Source: CAZJBS01 sp964544475 (GTDB taxonomy: Bacteria; CLD3; SB21). Taken from it: DNA of 64,000 bases. Position 1 is the stretch's first letter. Each line of letters begins with the position of its first letter. Position numbers and translations under genes: made by a program. The stretch spans positions 199,928 to 263,927 of the forward strand of contig CAZJBS010000002.1 of assembly GCA_964544475.1 (NCBI GenBank). Direction: 5' to 3'. Below the pieces are notes generated by a model. The model did not search any database. It saw nothing but the letters and a program-made list of their open reading frames with translations, and was not told where the DNA came from. Of this stretch, positions 26,450 through 35,656 are shown in pieces.

Positions 26450-28432
26450 CTATTTCAGTATATAATAGATGATCAAGGCCAGACCCAGCGAAATGAAAAA
26501 CGCATACGTTTGCACATAACCCGTCTGGAAGAGCCGGAGAATGCGCCCGATCAGGTCGGTCGTGATGGCCAGGACATTGATGAAACCGTCAATGACCTTC
26601 ACATCGACGCCCTTCCAGAGAATCCGTTCCGAACACCACTTGATGGGACTGACAATGACCCTGTCATACAGTTCGTCGACATAATACTTGTTGAGCAGCC
26701 ACGTGTACACCGGTTTGTAATCGGCGGCCAGCTTGTCCGCATCGATTTTTTTCATCATGTACATGACGTACGCCAGACCGATGCCGATCACACCGGCGAG
26801 AATGGAAATGGCGATCAACACGCCTTCGGCCAGGCCATGGTGTTCGCCGGCCGCGTGTTCTCCGACCGTGGGCGCCAGAAAATGCCCGAACCAGTTGTGG
26901 CCGCCCAGCGCCTCCGGCACGCCGATGAAGCCGGCTATGACCGCAAAAAAGGCCAGAATCATCAAAGGCACCGTCATCCATGATGAGGATTCATGCAAAT
27001 GCTCTCGCGCTTCGGGTTTCGTCCGGCTTTCGCCGAAAAAGGTCAGGAAGACCAACCGCGACATGTAAAACGCGGTCATCATGGCGCCGAGAATGCCCAG
27101 CCAAAAAACGCCGCTGTATCCCTCGTGGTATGCCGCCGACAGAATCTCATCTTTACTGAAAAACCCGGAGAACGGCGGGATGCCGCTGATGGCAATCCAC
27201 GCGATGACAAACGTGAGCGCCGTCGTCGTGGCCTTGCTGTACAGCGCGCCCATGTGCCGGATGTCCTGCGGATCGTCGTGGACACCCGCCTTGTGAAACG
27301 CGTGTTCCATCACATGAATGACACTGCCCGCGCCGAGAAACAGCAGGGCCTTAAAAAACGCATGGGTGACAAGGTGAAACACGCCGGCGGCATACGCGCC
27401 GACGCCGACGCCGATGAACATGTATCCGAGCTGGCTGACGGTCGAGTACGCCAGCACGCGCTTGATGTCCGTCTGAACCAAACCGATGGTCGCCGCAAAA
27501 AGCGCCGTGGCCACGCCGACGTAGGTGACCAGGTCGCCGGCGCTCATCCCCATGATATAACCGGCCGGCCCGAGGTCAAAAGAAAATACCGGGTTGCAGC
27601 GCGCCACCATAAAAACGCCCGCCGTGACCATCGTTGCGGCATGGATCAGCGCCGACACCGGCGTGGGTCCTTCCATGGCGTCCGGCAGCCAGACATACAA
27701 GGGTATCTGGGCCGATTTGCCCATCGCACCCACGAAAAGGAGCATGCCGATCGCCGTGATCGTCGTCGCGATGGCGAACAAATCCGATTGACTCCGCATC
27801 GCCGCGAAAACTTCATCGTAATGCAACGTGCCAAACGTCGTGAAGATCAGGAACATGCCGATGCTGAAACCGAAATCGCCGATGCGGTTGACGATGAAGG
27901 CCTTTTTGCCGGCGTCGCTCGCGCTCTGCTTTTTGTACCAGAATCCGATCAGCAAATACGAACAAAGACCGACCGCCTCCCATCCAAAGAACATCACCAG
28001 GAAATTATTGCCCATGACCAGCATAAGCATCGAGAAAATGAACAGATTGAGGTACGTGAAGAATCTCGGACGGTCCGGATCGTGCGCCATGTACCCGAGC
28101 GAATAGATATGGATCAAGAATCCGATCCCGGTCACCACGAGCAACATCGTGGCCGACAACGGATCGATCAGGAATCCGAATGTGATGCGGAAGGTTCCGA
28201 CGACGATCCAGTCGAAATAATCGACATTGAATGTTTCGCCGCCGAGCACCTGGACGAACGTGACCAGCGACAAGGCAAACGAAACACCGACCATGAGACA
28301 GGCCACGAGGCCCGATTTGGATGGTCCATGATCGTCATGGGACGTGCCGCCCTCAAGCCGTCCGCCGAAAAACAGATTAACCACCGCGCCGGTCAGCGGA
28401 ATAAGGGGAATGAGTAGAAAAATCAGTTCCAT
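26450..28432 (-). CDS. nuoL: NADH-quinone oxidoreductase subunit L
   Basis: The largest antiporter-like subunit of complex I, carrying the lateral helix that runs along the membrane arm. The 660-aa product shows FFGWEAVGLCSYLLIGFWY, IPLYVWLPDAMEGPTPVSALIHAATMVTAGVF and the HAFFKALLFLGAGSVIH block, all hallmark NuoL motifs. A His-rich stretch around residues 530-545 (EHAAGEHHGLAEG) lies in a loop. Transcribed between nuoK and nuoM with short gaps. Confidence 0.97.
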   Translation of the reverse strand: MELIFLLIPLIPLTGAVVNLFFGGRLEGGTSHDDHGPSKSGLVACLMVGVSFALSLVTFVQVLGGETFNVDYFDWIVVGTFRITFGFLIDPLSATMLLVVTGIGFLIHIYSLGYMAHDPDRPRFFTYLNLFIFSMLMLVMGNNFLVMFFGWEAVGLCSYLLIGFWYKKQSASDAGKKAFIVNRIGDFGFSIGMFLIFTTFGTLHYDEVFAAMRSQSDLFAIATTITAIGMLLFVGAMGKSAQIPLYVWLPDAMEGPTPVSALIHAATMVTAGVFMVARCNPVFSFDLGPAGYIMGMSAGDLVTYVGVATALFAATIGLVQTDIKRVLAYSTVSQLGYMFIGVGVGAYAAGVFHLVTHAFFKALLFLGAGSVIHVMEHAFHKAGVHDDPQDIRHMGALYSKATTTALTFVIAWIAISGIPPFSGFFSKDEILSAAYHEGYSGVFWLGILGAMMTAFYMSRLVFLTFFGESRTKPEAREHLHESSSWMTVPLMILAFFAVIAGFIGVPEALGGHNWFGHFLAPTVGEHAAGEHHGLAEGVLIAISILAGVIGIGLAYVMYMMKKIDADKLAADYKPVYTWLLNKYYVDELYDRVIVSPIKWCSERILWKGVDVKVIDGFINVLAITTDLIGRILRLFQTGYVQTYAFFISLGLALIIYYILK

Positions 28433-28451
28433 GAAAATTCTCCAGGCAAAC

Positions 28452-28754
28452 TTAACCCTGCATCATGTGCATTTCATCGATATGAATGGTCTCTTTCTTC
28501 CGGTAGATCGCCACAATCAGCGCCAGACCGACGGCGACTTCCGCCGCGGCCACCGTCATGACCAGAAACACCGCAATCTGGCCGTCGAGCGAATCCATGA
28601 ACCGCGCAAACGCCACCATCGTCAGGTTGACGGAATTCAGCATCAGCTCAATGGACATGAACACAATAATCGCGTTGCGCCGCGTCAGAACGCCGACCAC
28701 GCCCAGGGTGAAAAGAATCGCGCCCAGCATGAGGTAGTGCGGTAAAGGCACCAT
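28452..28754 (-). CDS. nuoK: NADH-quinone oxidoreductase subunit K
   Basis: A small three-helix complex I subunit that carries key membrane glutamates of the proton path. I set the start at ATG 28754, preceded by AAGGAGA at 6 nt, giving a normal 100-aa NuoK. The open frame continues upstream into nuoJ, but that part is not NuoK. MSIELMLNSVNL around residues 33-44 has the conserved Glu, and AAAEVAVGLALIVAIYR has the second. It follows nuoJ by 10 nt. Confidence 0.95.
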   Translation of the reverse strand: MVPLPHYLMLGAILFTLGVVGVLTRRNAIIVFMSIELMLNSVNLTMVAFARFMDSLDGQIAVFLVMTVAAAEVAVGLALIVAIYRKKETIHIDEMHMMQG

Positions 28755-28764
28755 GGGTTTCTCC

Positions 28765-29298
28765 TTACGGTTCCTGCCGTTTTTTCGAAATGATGATCGC
28801 CCCGACCATGCCCAGGAGCAGAAGAATCGACGCGACCTCGAACGGGTACAAATATTGCGAGAACAACAGTCCGGCCACCGCTTCGGTATTGCCGATGTCG
28901 CGGATCTTCTCAATCGGATAGATGCCCTTGTCGCCGAGCGTCACTTTGGCGGCGGCGCCGATCTGGATAAGGATCGCGAAGGCGACGAGGATGGACACAT
29001 ACTTCATCGGACCGGCGTATTCCTTCAAATCGCTGCCCCGGCCAAGGTTGAGCAACATGATCACGAAAAGGAACAACACCATGATCGCGCCGGTGTAGAC
29101 CAGGACCTGAATGGCCGCGATGAATTCCGCTTCCAGCGTCACGTAGACGACCGCGATACAGAAGAAGGTGAGAACCAGGAAAATGGCGCTGTACACCGGA
29201 TTCTCGACGGTCAGCATGAGCACGGCCAGAAGAACGGCGGCCGTGGCAAATACATAAAAGACCGGGTTGACTAGGAAATAAGAAATAAATGTGTCCAT
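28765..29298 (-). CDS. nuoJ: NADH-quinone oxidoreductase subunit J
   Basis: A five-helix membrane subunit next to the quinone channel of complex I. The 177-aa product has LVYTGAIMVLFLFVIMLLNL around residues 55-75, the NuoJ core with its pi-bulge glycine region. It lies between nuoI and nuoK. The protein ends with a basic tail KKRQEP after the last helix. Confidence 0.95.
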   Translation of the reverse strand: MDTFISYFLVNPVFYVFATAAVLLAVLMLTVENPVYSAIFLVLTFFCIAVVYVTLEAEFIAAIQVLVYTGAIMVLFLFVIMLLNLGRGSDLKEYAGPMKYVSILVAFAILIQIGAAAKVTLGDKGIYPIEKIRDIGNTEAVAGLLFSQYLYPFEVASILLLLGMVGAIIISKKRQEP

Positions 29299-29329
29299 AC
29301 CGCCTCGTGGTTCAAAAATGCTGCGTGGT

Positions 29330-29938
29330 TTAATGCGTACCGTGCGTCCTGGCGTGTTCGACGCTCGCGACCGTGAAATAGCTGCTGTTCTTCATCGCCT
29401 TCCATTGCCCGTCGCGGCGTTTGGCCCGGTCGGGATGGCGTTTTACGTATTCATCAAAAACGCCCAGCAAGCGTGTTTTGTTGTACAGGAAATCTTCGCG
29501 CGTGTAGTCGGCCAGATTGTGCATGTCGGTCATGTCGATGGCATCCTCAGGACAGGCTTCGACGCACATGCCGCAGAAGATGCACCGCAATTCGTCGATT
29601 TCGAAAATGCGCGGCCGTTTCTCGCGGTTTTCGTTGCCGTCCGCCCATGCCGGGCCGTTGTCCTCGGCCTCGATACGGATGCAGTCGGCCGGGCATGCCG
29701 TCGAACACATTTCACAGGCCACGCACTTTTCACGCCCTTCCTCGTCGCGCGTCAGCATGTGGAGGCCCCGGTAGTTGGCCGGCAGAACCTTCTTCTGTTC
29801 CGGATAACTCAGCACGAACTTGCGTCCGACCATGTGCTGAAACGTGATCCACAACCCTTTGATCACCGGGATCACATAGGTTTTCTGGATCCAATCCGTC
29901 CCGCGCGGAATGCTGACGTTTTTTATGCCTGCTGCCAT
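29330..29938 (-). CDS. nuoI: NADH-quinone oxidoreductase subunit I
   Basis: It carries iron-sulfur clusters N6a and N6b, the last links but one on the way to quinone. Two CxxCxxCxxxCP motifs are complete (C72, C75, C78, C82 and C119, C122, C125, C129). Length (202 aa) is a little above average because of a C-terminal extension rich in charged residues. Its electron acceptor would be N2, which NuoB provides, and no nuoB is present in this cluster. Confidence 0.96.
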   Translation of the reverse strand: MAAGIKNVSIPRGTDWIQKTYVIPVIKGLWITFQHMVGRKFVLSYPEQKKVLPANYRGLHMLTRDEEGREKCVACEMCSTACPADCIRIEAEDNGPAWADGNENREKRPRIFEIDELRCIFCGMCVEACPEDAIDMTDMHNLADYTREDFLYNKTRLLGVFDEYVKRHPDRAKRRDGQWKAMKNSSYFTVASVEHARTHGTH

Positions 29939-29966
29939 GAGAACTTCCTTTGAGACATTGCGTGGT

Positions 29967-30995
29967 TCAACTAAACATCGACATGACGATCGCCGTGAGT
30001 ATCACATTGCCGAGCGACAGGGGGATCAGCTTCTTCCAGCCGAAGTGCATCAACTGATCGTAACGGAATCTCGGAAGGGTCCAGCGGACCCACACGTAAA
30101 AGAACATGAGAAACGCCACTTTGAAAACGAACGCTCCGATCTGGATGATCTGCATGGTCAGCGGCTCCAGGCCCATAGAGGACAGAAAAGGCACATGCCA
30201 GCCGCCAAGGTACAGGCACGTGATCATGCTGGACGCGGTCAGCATGTTCAGGTATTCGGCCAGGTAAAACATGCCGAATTTGAGGGAACTGTATTCCGTG
30301 TGATAACCGCCGACGAGCTCGGCCTCCGCCTCCGTCAGATCAAAGGGGAGACGGTTGGTTTCCGCAAACGCCGTCGCTACAAAGATCAGCGCGCCGAGCG
30401 GCTGCCAGATGAATCCCCACACGGAGTGATACTGAAAGTTGACGATGTCTTCAAGGCGCAACGAGCCGGCGACAAGGACCAGGCCCAGGATGGACAATCC
30501 CATCGGCAGTTCGTAGCTGATCATCTGGGCCGCGGAACGCAAACCACCAAGGAGCGAGTATTTGTTATTGGAGGCCCAGGCGCCAAACGTCATGCCGTAG
30601 ACGGTCAGCGACGAAATGGCCAGGACGAACAGAATACCGATGTTCGTCTTTCCAACCTGGACATAAAGATTCTCACCGCCGATGGTCAGCACACCCCACG
30701 GAATCACGCCAAAGACGAAGAAGGCGGGGAACACCATGATGCCGGGCGCGAAAATGTAGAGCCACTTGTTGGTGCGGCTCGGAATGATGTCTTCCTTCGA
30801 AAAGATCTTCAACGCGTCGGCAATGGGCTGGATCAGGCCGAAAGGGCCCACGCGATTCGGGCCGACGCGAATCTGGATCCACGCGCTGACTTTGCGTTCC
30901 ACCCAGATCATGATGGGCACGGTGGACAGGTAGACCACCAGCAGGCCGAGGATCACCAGATACGGAAACAGGGTTCTTAGCAGGTCGCTGTCCAT
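29967..30995 (-). CDS. nuoH: NADH-quinone oxidoreductase subunit H
   Basis: The membrane subunit that forms most of the quinone-binding channel. The 342-aa product has about eight helices with the family blocks ERKVSAWIQIRVGPNRVGPFG (residues 32-52), AETNRLPFDLTEAEAELVGGYHTEYS and WVRWTLPRFRYDQLM. These hold the conserved Arg and Glu residues at the quinone site. It sits between nuoG and nuoI with gaps of 15 and 28 nt. Confidence 0.97.
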   Translation of the reverse strand: MDSDLLRTLFPYLVILGLLVVYLSTVPIMIWVERKVSAWIQIRVGPNRVGPFGLIQPIADALKIFSKEDIIPSRTNKWLYIFAPGIMVFPAFFVFGVIPWGVLTIGGENLYVQVGKTNIGILFVLAISSLTVYGMTFGAWASNNKYSLLGGLRSAAQMISYELPMGLSILGLVLVAGSLRLEDIVNFQYHSVWGFIWQPLGALIFVATAFAETNRLPFDLTEAEAELVGGYHTEYSSLKFGMFYLAEYLNMLTASSMITCLYLGGWHVPFLSSMGLEPLTMQIIQIGAFVFKVAFLMFFYVWVRWTLPRFRYDQLMHFGWKKLIPLSLGNVILTAIVMSMFS

Positions 30996-31010
30996 GATGG
31001 GTTCGTCCGA

Positions 31011-32627
31011 TTAGGAAAACGTTGCAAGTTGTTCATCGACATAGTCAAACCGGGGGTACAGTTTTTCCATCGCGGCCGACCGGAAGGCCGGCACATTATC
31101 GATCATCTCTTTGGTGACATCGGCGACGCTCTCATAGCTCCAGGTGTGACCCAGCGCTTCCGCCAGGTCATTGACGATCTGCCAGGCGGCCCGGGATTCG
31201 CCGGCTGGTTGAATGGCCCTGTTAAATTTCTGCACCAGGCCGTCCTTGTTAGTGTAGGTGCCGCTGCTTTCCGTGAACACCGCCTTGGGCAACAAAATAT
31301 CGGCCGCCACGGTCACCGCGTCTTCAAACGTACCGAGGACGATGAGGCATGCCGGCTTTGTGCCCAACGCAACGTTTTCCGTTCCCAGCAGGACGACGAC
31401 GGAGGCGTCACCGAGGGATTTCACCAGCGTGGACGTTTTGAGACCGCTCGTTTCTTTCGCACCCGGGACATTCGGCGCTTTTTCTGATTCAATGGTAAAT
31501 GGATGGCGATTCTTTTCGGTCTTAAACATGTGCGTGTCGCCGACTATCGGGTCGCTGACATCCATCCTGGCTCCCAGGGCTTTGGCCAGCTTTGCCAGCA
31601 GATAGTTCTCTTCATTAGAGGCGTAGGGGCTCGCGACGAAAAGCGCCCGGGACGGATTGCCCTTCAGGCATTCCGCGGCGGCGGCGATGGCGTCGGTCCA
31701 TGACGGTTCGGCTGGTTTTCCGTCGCGGAGGACCGCCGGCGCCACGATTCGTTTTTTCTTTTCCGTGCCTTCCAGAAGGTACCGGCCATCGTCACAGATC
31801 CACCACTGGTTGACGGCCATGTTTTCGCGCGGACGAATGCGGTACACCTGGTCCACGAGCGGTTCGAGATTGAGCTTCTGATGCTTCATCGTATCCAATA
31901 CCGTATTGCAGCCTTTGCTGCAACCCGGGCAGATGCTGTCCGTCTGGACATAATTCCAGACGCGGCCTTCGAATTTTTCGTGCTTGTCGATCAGGCAGCC
32001 CACCGGGCAGAGATCGACGACATTGCCCATCATCTTATTATCCAATGGACGGCCGGGCGCGGTCTCAATCTCGGCATGCCAGCCGCGATGCACCACCTTG
32101 AGTTCTTCTGTGCCTGTGATTTCCTCCGTGAAGCGCACACAACGGCTGCACATGATGCAACGGGAGGTGTAGAGAAATATCGACGGCCCAAGGTCTTTGC
32201 GGGGCGGCACGCGTTTCGTATCCACCAGACGCGAGGCGTCATAGCCGTGTTCAAACGAATAATCCTGCAGTTTGCATTCGCCGGCCTTGTCGCAAATGGG
32301 GCAGTCGATCGGGTGATTGAGGAGCAGGAATTCCAACACACTGGCGCGGGCAGTTTTTACTTTGTCATTCTCAGTGAAGATAATGGCGTCGTATTTGTCT
32401 TCCAGCTTCTTTCCGGCGGGCAGTTCGCCGACCGTGGTCGAACACGCCGGCACCAGTTTCGGAGCTCCCACCATGTCCACAAGACACATGCGGCAGCTGG
32501 CCACCACCTTCATGCCCGGGTGATAGCAGTAGAAAGGAATATCGATGCCATGCCGTTTGGCCGCATCGATCAGCGGCTCGCCTTTCCCGATTTCAATGTC
32601 CTGGCCGTTGATTTTGATTAAAGGCAT
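31011..32627 (-). CDS. nuoG: NADH-quinone oxidoreductase subunit G (short form)
   Basis: The iron-sulfur subunit passing electrons from NuoF towards NuoI. A [2Fe-2S] site (C34, C45, C48, C62), the His-Cys3 cluster N5 (H105, C109, C112, C118) and N4 (C157, C160, C163, C207) are present. C233, C236, C240 and C278 fit the extra N7 cluster known only from some bacteria. The molybdopterin-like C-terminal domain is reduced: the protein ends at 538 aa, well short of the 700-900 aa common for NuoG. A 130-nt gap separates it from the lipoprotein gene upstream, enough for an internal promoter. Confidence 0.93.
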   Translation of the reverse strand: MPLIKINGQDIEIGKGEPLIDAAKRHGIDIPFYCYHPGMKVVASCRMCLVDMVGAPKLVPACSTTVGELPAGKKLEDKYDAIIFTENDKVKTARASVLEFLLLNHPIDCPICDKAGECKLQDYSFEHGYDASRLVDTKRVPPRKDLGPSIFLYTSRCIMCSRCVRFTEEITGTEELKVVHRGWHAEIETAPGRPLDNKMMGNVVDLCPVGCLIDKHEKFEGRVWNYVQTDSICPGCSKGCNTVLDTMKHQKLNLEPLVDQVYRIRPRENMAVNQWWICDDGRYLLEGTEKKKRIVAPAVLRDGKPAEPSWTDAIAAAAECLKGNPSRALFVASPYASNEENYLLAKLAKALGARMDVSDPIVGDTHMFKTEKNRHPFTIESEKAPNVPGAKETSGLKTSTLVKSLGDASVVVLLGTENVALGTKPACLIVLGTFEDAVTVAADILLPKAVFTESSGTYTNKDGLVQKFNRAIQPAGESRAAWQIVNDLAEALGHTWSYESVADVTKEMIDNVPAFRSAAMEKLYPRFDYVDEQLATFS

Positions 32628-32757
32628 ATCGGTTTCCCTGTTTGTCTTGACCGGTGTCTTCGGTTTTTCTTAAACATCATATTCTGAATATATCGATTCC
32701 TGGAACTGGTTCGGCCGTGCCATTCACCAAAAAAAAGCCGGAACGATACGCACAATA

Positions 32758-33783
32758 CTAAGGCCTTGCCAATTCAATAGTCTGCACATTGCCATGACAT
32801 TCTTTGGCATATCCGATCATTCGCGATCTGTCGCTCTGCATGACCATGTAAATGAACGGCGGGCACTCGCCTTCACCCGGGTGTCCGGTGAATACATTGC
32901 CGGTCAGGGTTCCGATGACAGTTCCGGATTCGCTCCGGGTCGGAAAATTCACGGTGCCGGTCACCGCCGAACCATCCTGCGTGAGGTTAAGGGTCATCGT
33001 ATACACTTCAGAAGAGTCTCTCAAAGTTCCTGTCCATTGACCTGCCACTGAAAATTGTCCTTCATGTTCGCGTGATAATTTCGTCGTGATCGCCTGGTTT
33101 CCACAATTGGCCGACATCGTCAGGGTGCCATCCATTTGTTCGGCTTTGTGGGTCAGGCTGATGTCAAACGTCGCGTCGCATTCCGTATAATGACCGGTCA
33201 TTTCAAAGCCCGATTGGGTCACGGTGCCGCTCACGGTGCCCGAATCACCTTCCGTCGCGGTGATGACTCTGGAAATTCCGGCGAATTCATGGCCGGTCTG
33301 ATTGACGGTGACGTAAACGCCTCCGGTCTCCGTGGGCGAGAAAAAGACGCCGCTCCATGTGCCCGACACGTCTTCGCCCTGGTGCGCCACAATCGTGCCC
33401 ACATCTTCGCACTCGCCGTCACCGGAGTACGCCATGGTCAAGACCAGGTTGATCGTGTCCAGCGTGGCTGTGAAAGAGGTTCCGCATCCCCGGTCCGATG
33501 CAAAAACGCCTTCCATGACGCCGTCCACCCATTGGCCGGATACGCTGCCGCCGTCGACGCCGTAGCGGCCGATGGCGGTGTACGACCCTTGGAATGAAGA
33601 CGAACTCTGCGTGAAGTCCATCCGGATGATCCCGGAGTCCGCGACGCCGACATATCGGCCGGACCAGACGCCGAGCAGCAACGAACTGCCTTCGTCGTCA
33701 TCGCCGCATCCGGATACGCCGGCCAGGAACACTATTGTCAAAGAACATAAGATCAGAACAACATTTCGGTTGATGGTCTTCAT
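32758..33783 (-). CDS. Lipoprotein with three tandem beta-rich repeats, unknown
   Basis: The 341-aa product has a lipoprotein signal with lipobox VSGC (C26) followed by GDDDEG, a tail that often marks surface or outer-membrane sorting. The rest consists of three similar units of about 100 residues. Each opens with a GxWxG block (GVWSGRYVG, GTWSGVFFS, GQWTGTLRD), followed by a strand of the TMDLTQ type and a G-x-V/S-GT turn, and each contains a CxxxF or C-E pair. I know no named family for it; lipocalin-like barrels are one option. It lies between nuoF and nuoG on the same strand. Confidence 0.7.
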   Translation of the reverse strand: MKTINRNVVLILCSLTIVFLAGVSGCGDDDEGSSLLLGVWSGRYVGVADSGIIRMDFTQSSSSFQGSYTAIGRYGVDGGSVSGQWVDGVMEGVFASDRGCGTSFTATLDTINLVLTMAYSGDGECEDVGTIVAHQGEDVSGTWSGVFFSPTETGGVYVTVNQTGHEFAGISRVITATEGDSGTVSGTVTQSGFEMTGHYTECDATFDISLTHKAEQMDGTLTMSANCGNQAITTKLSREHEGQFSVAGQWTGTLRDSSEVYTMTLNLTQDGSAVTGTVNFPTRSESGTVIGTLTGNVFTGHPGEGECPPFIYMVMQSDRSRMIGYAKECHGNVQTIELARP

Positions 33784-33833
33784 GGCAACCTCCTTTTGGG
33801 TGAAGGGCCGCCCGGGCGCTCACATCCCCGTCA

Positions 33834-35147
33834 TCAGTTCCATTCGTGGGGGATGCTGACCATGCACTTCTTATGCGTTACATGGTACTCGAACTCCTCG
33901 CGGAACTTGTTGACAAAGCTCTGTCCGTTGAGATCGCCGCCCTTGTTGCGGTCCGGCAATCCGGCGACGGGCCATGCGGCCGCATCGCCAAGTGGACAGA
34001 TGGTTCGTCCCGCGATGTTGTTCGCGGTCTCCAGCAGGAGACCGATGTCTTCCATTCGGCCGCGTCCGGTTTCCAAACGGCCCAGTATCATTTCAAGCCA
34101 ATGGGTACCTTCCCGGCACGGCGTGCATTGGCCACACGACTCGTGCGAATAGAATTTCAAAAGATTCCACAACGCATTCACCATGCATGTGGTGTCGTCC
34201 ATCACGATACATCCGGCGGAACCGAGCGCGGAACCGACCCTGGCCAGGGCGTCAAAATCCATCGCCACGTCGATTTCATTGGCCGTCAATACAGGCACCG
34301 ACGATCCTCCCGGGATCACCGCCTTCAGTTTGCGGCCTTTGGGAATACCCCGGCAGAAGGCGTCGCCGTAAATCAGGTCCTTCAGGTTCGTGCCAAGGCG
34401 GGCTTCATACGTGCCCGGCCGGTTGAGATGTCCGCTCATGCAATATAGTTTCGGTTCATGATCTTTCCACCAGGGCACGCCACGATTGATCAGGTGAACC
34501 GGCGCCACCAGCGTCTCCACGTTATTGACGATGGTCGGGCATCCGAAGACGCCGTAGACGGCGGGGAAAGGCGGTTTGATGCGCGGCCAGCCGCGTTTAC
34601 CTTCCAGCGATTCGATCAGGCCGGTTTCTTCGCCGCAGATATAGGCCCCCGCGCCGCGATGCACCGTGATGTCGAGATCAAATCCCGAACCGAGTATGTT
34701 CTTGCCGAGATAACCCTTGTCGTAAGCCTCCCCGATGGCCTTGTGGAGGACCTGGGCAGGCCGCACGTATTCGCCGCGAATATAGATATAACAGGTATGC
34801 GCCTGGATCGCAAATGACGAAATGACCAGCCCTTCAATCACCTGGTGAGGATCGTGTTCCATGAGGACACGGTCCTTGAAGGTGCCGGGCTCCGATTCGT
34901 CCGCGTTGCAGAGCAGGTACCGTGGTTTGGGATTGTCTTTTGGAAGAAAACTCCATTTCATGCCGGTCGGAAACCCCGCGCCGCCGCGGCCCCGCACGCC
35001 GGAATCCTTCATCATCTGGATCAAAGCTTCCGGCGTCATCTTCAATGCCTTCGGCAACGCCTGGTACCCGCCGCTTTTCAGGTACACGTCGATATGCTGG
35101 GAATTCTCAACCCCCACCTGTTTCGTCAATACCATCTCAGCCGCCAT
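33834..35147 (-). CDS. nuoF: NADH-quinone oxidoreductase subunit F
   Basis: It binds NADH, FMN and cluster N3, and is the entry point of electrons. The FMN-site loop GRGGAGFPTGMKW (about residues 53-65), the NADH-site segment CNADESEPGTFKDR (80-93), GEETGLIESLEGKRG and the N3 ligands in CGQCTPCREG with a later CPLGDAAA are all visible. Length (437 aa) is normal. It follows nuoE by 5 nt. The final segment (about 400-437) ends HVTHKKCMVSIPHEWN. Confidence 0.97.
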   Translation of the reverse strand: MAAEMVLTKQVGVENSQHIDVYLKSGGYQALPKALKMTPEALIQMMKDSGVRGRGGAGFPTGMKWSFLPKDNPKPRYLLCNADESEPGTFKDRVLMEHDPHQVIEGLVISSFAIQAHTCYIYIRGEYVRPAQVLHKAIGEAYDKGYLGKNILGSGFDLDITVHRGAGAYICGEETGLIESLEGKRGWPRIKPPFPAVYGVFGCPTIVNNVETLVAPVHLINRGVPWWKDHEPKLYCMSGHLNRPGTYEARLGTNLKDLIYGDAFCRGIPKGRKLKAVIPGGSSVPVLTANEIDVAMDFDALARVGSALGSAGCIVMDDTTCMVNALWNLLKFYSHESCGQCTPCREGTHWLEMILGRLETGRGRMEDIGLLLETANNIAGRTICPLGDAAAWPVAGLPDRNKGGDLNGQSFVNKFREEFEYHVTHKKCMVSIPHEWN

Positions 35148-35152
35148 GCGAA

Positions 35153-35635
35153 TTACCCTTTTTTCCAGTTCTCGATCAATTGATCAATTCCGGCCTTCGT
35201 CAGATTCTCATAGTAGTCGTCGTTCACCTGCATCATGGGGGCCGTACCGCACGAACCGAGGCACTCGACGCGCATGATCGAGAATCGTCCGTCCGGGGAG
35301 GGTCCGGCGTCGCATTTCACCCCGCATTTTTGTTCCAGGTATTCGACCACCTGCGAGGCTCCGCGAACGGCGCACGACAGCGTGTGGCACACCTGGATAT
35401 GATACCGGCCAACCGGCTTCTCATAGAACATCGTGTAGAAACTCACGACGTCCTGCACCCGGTTGATGGGCACGCCGAGTGTGCGACCCACGAGTTCCAT
35501 GACCTCCGGTGAAATGTACCCGAATTGTTTTTGTGCCAGGTGCAGCACCGGCAACATGGCGGCTTCCTTGCGGGGATAACGGGAGACGGTCCAGTCGACC
35601 TGGGACTTGATCTCCGGATTGAATTCTAGTGCCAT
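35153..35635 (-). CDS. nuoE: NADH-quinone oxidoreductase subunit E
   Basis: A thioredoxin-like subunit carrying the off-path [2Fe-2S] cluster N1a. The ligands are C83, C88, C125 and C129 (CHTLSC and CLGSCG). Length (160 aa) and the N-terminal helical part (LHLAQKQFGYISPEVMELV) are typical. It is directly coupled to nuoF. The exported alanine-rich gene lies 21 nt upstream. Confidence 0.96.
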   Translation of the reverse strand: MALEFNPEIKSQVDWTVSRYPRKEAAMLPVLHLAQKQFGYISPEVMELVGRTLGVPINRVQDVVSFYTMFYEKPVGRYHIQVCHTLSCAVRGASQVVEYLEQKCGVKCDAGPSPDGRFSIMRVECLGSCGTAPMMQVNDDYYENLTKAGIDQLIENWKKG

Positions 35636-35656
35636 ACGTCCGATTTCAACTCCGTG

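Noticed and set aside
26993..28417. A 474-codon open frame on the plus strand
   Set aside because: It mirrors nuoL and gives an Arg/His/Asp-rich product without membrane segments or motifs.
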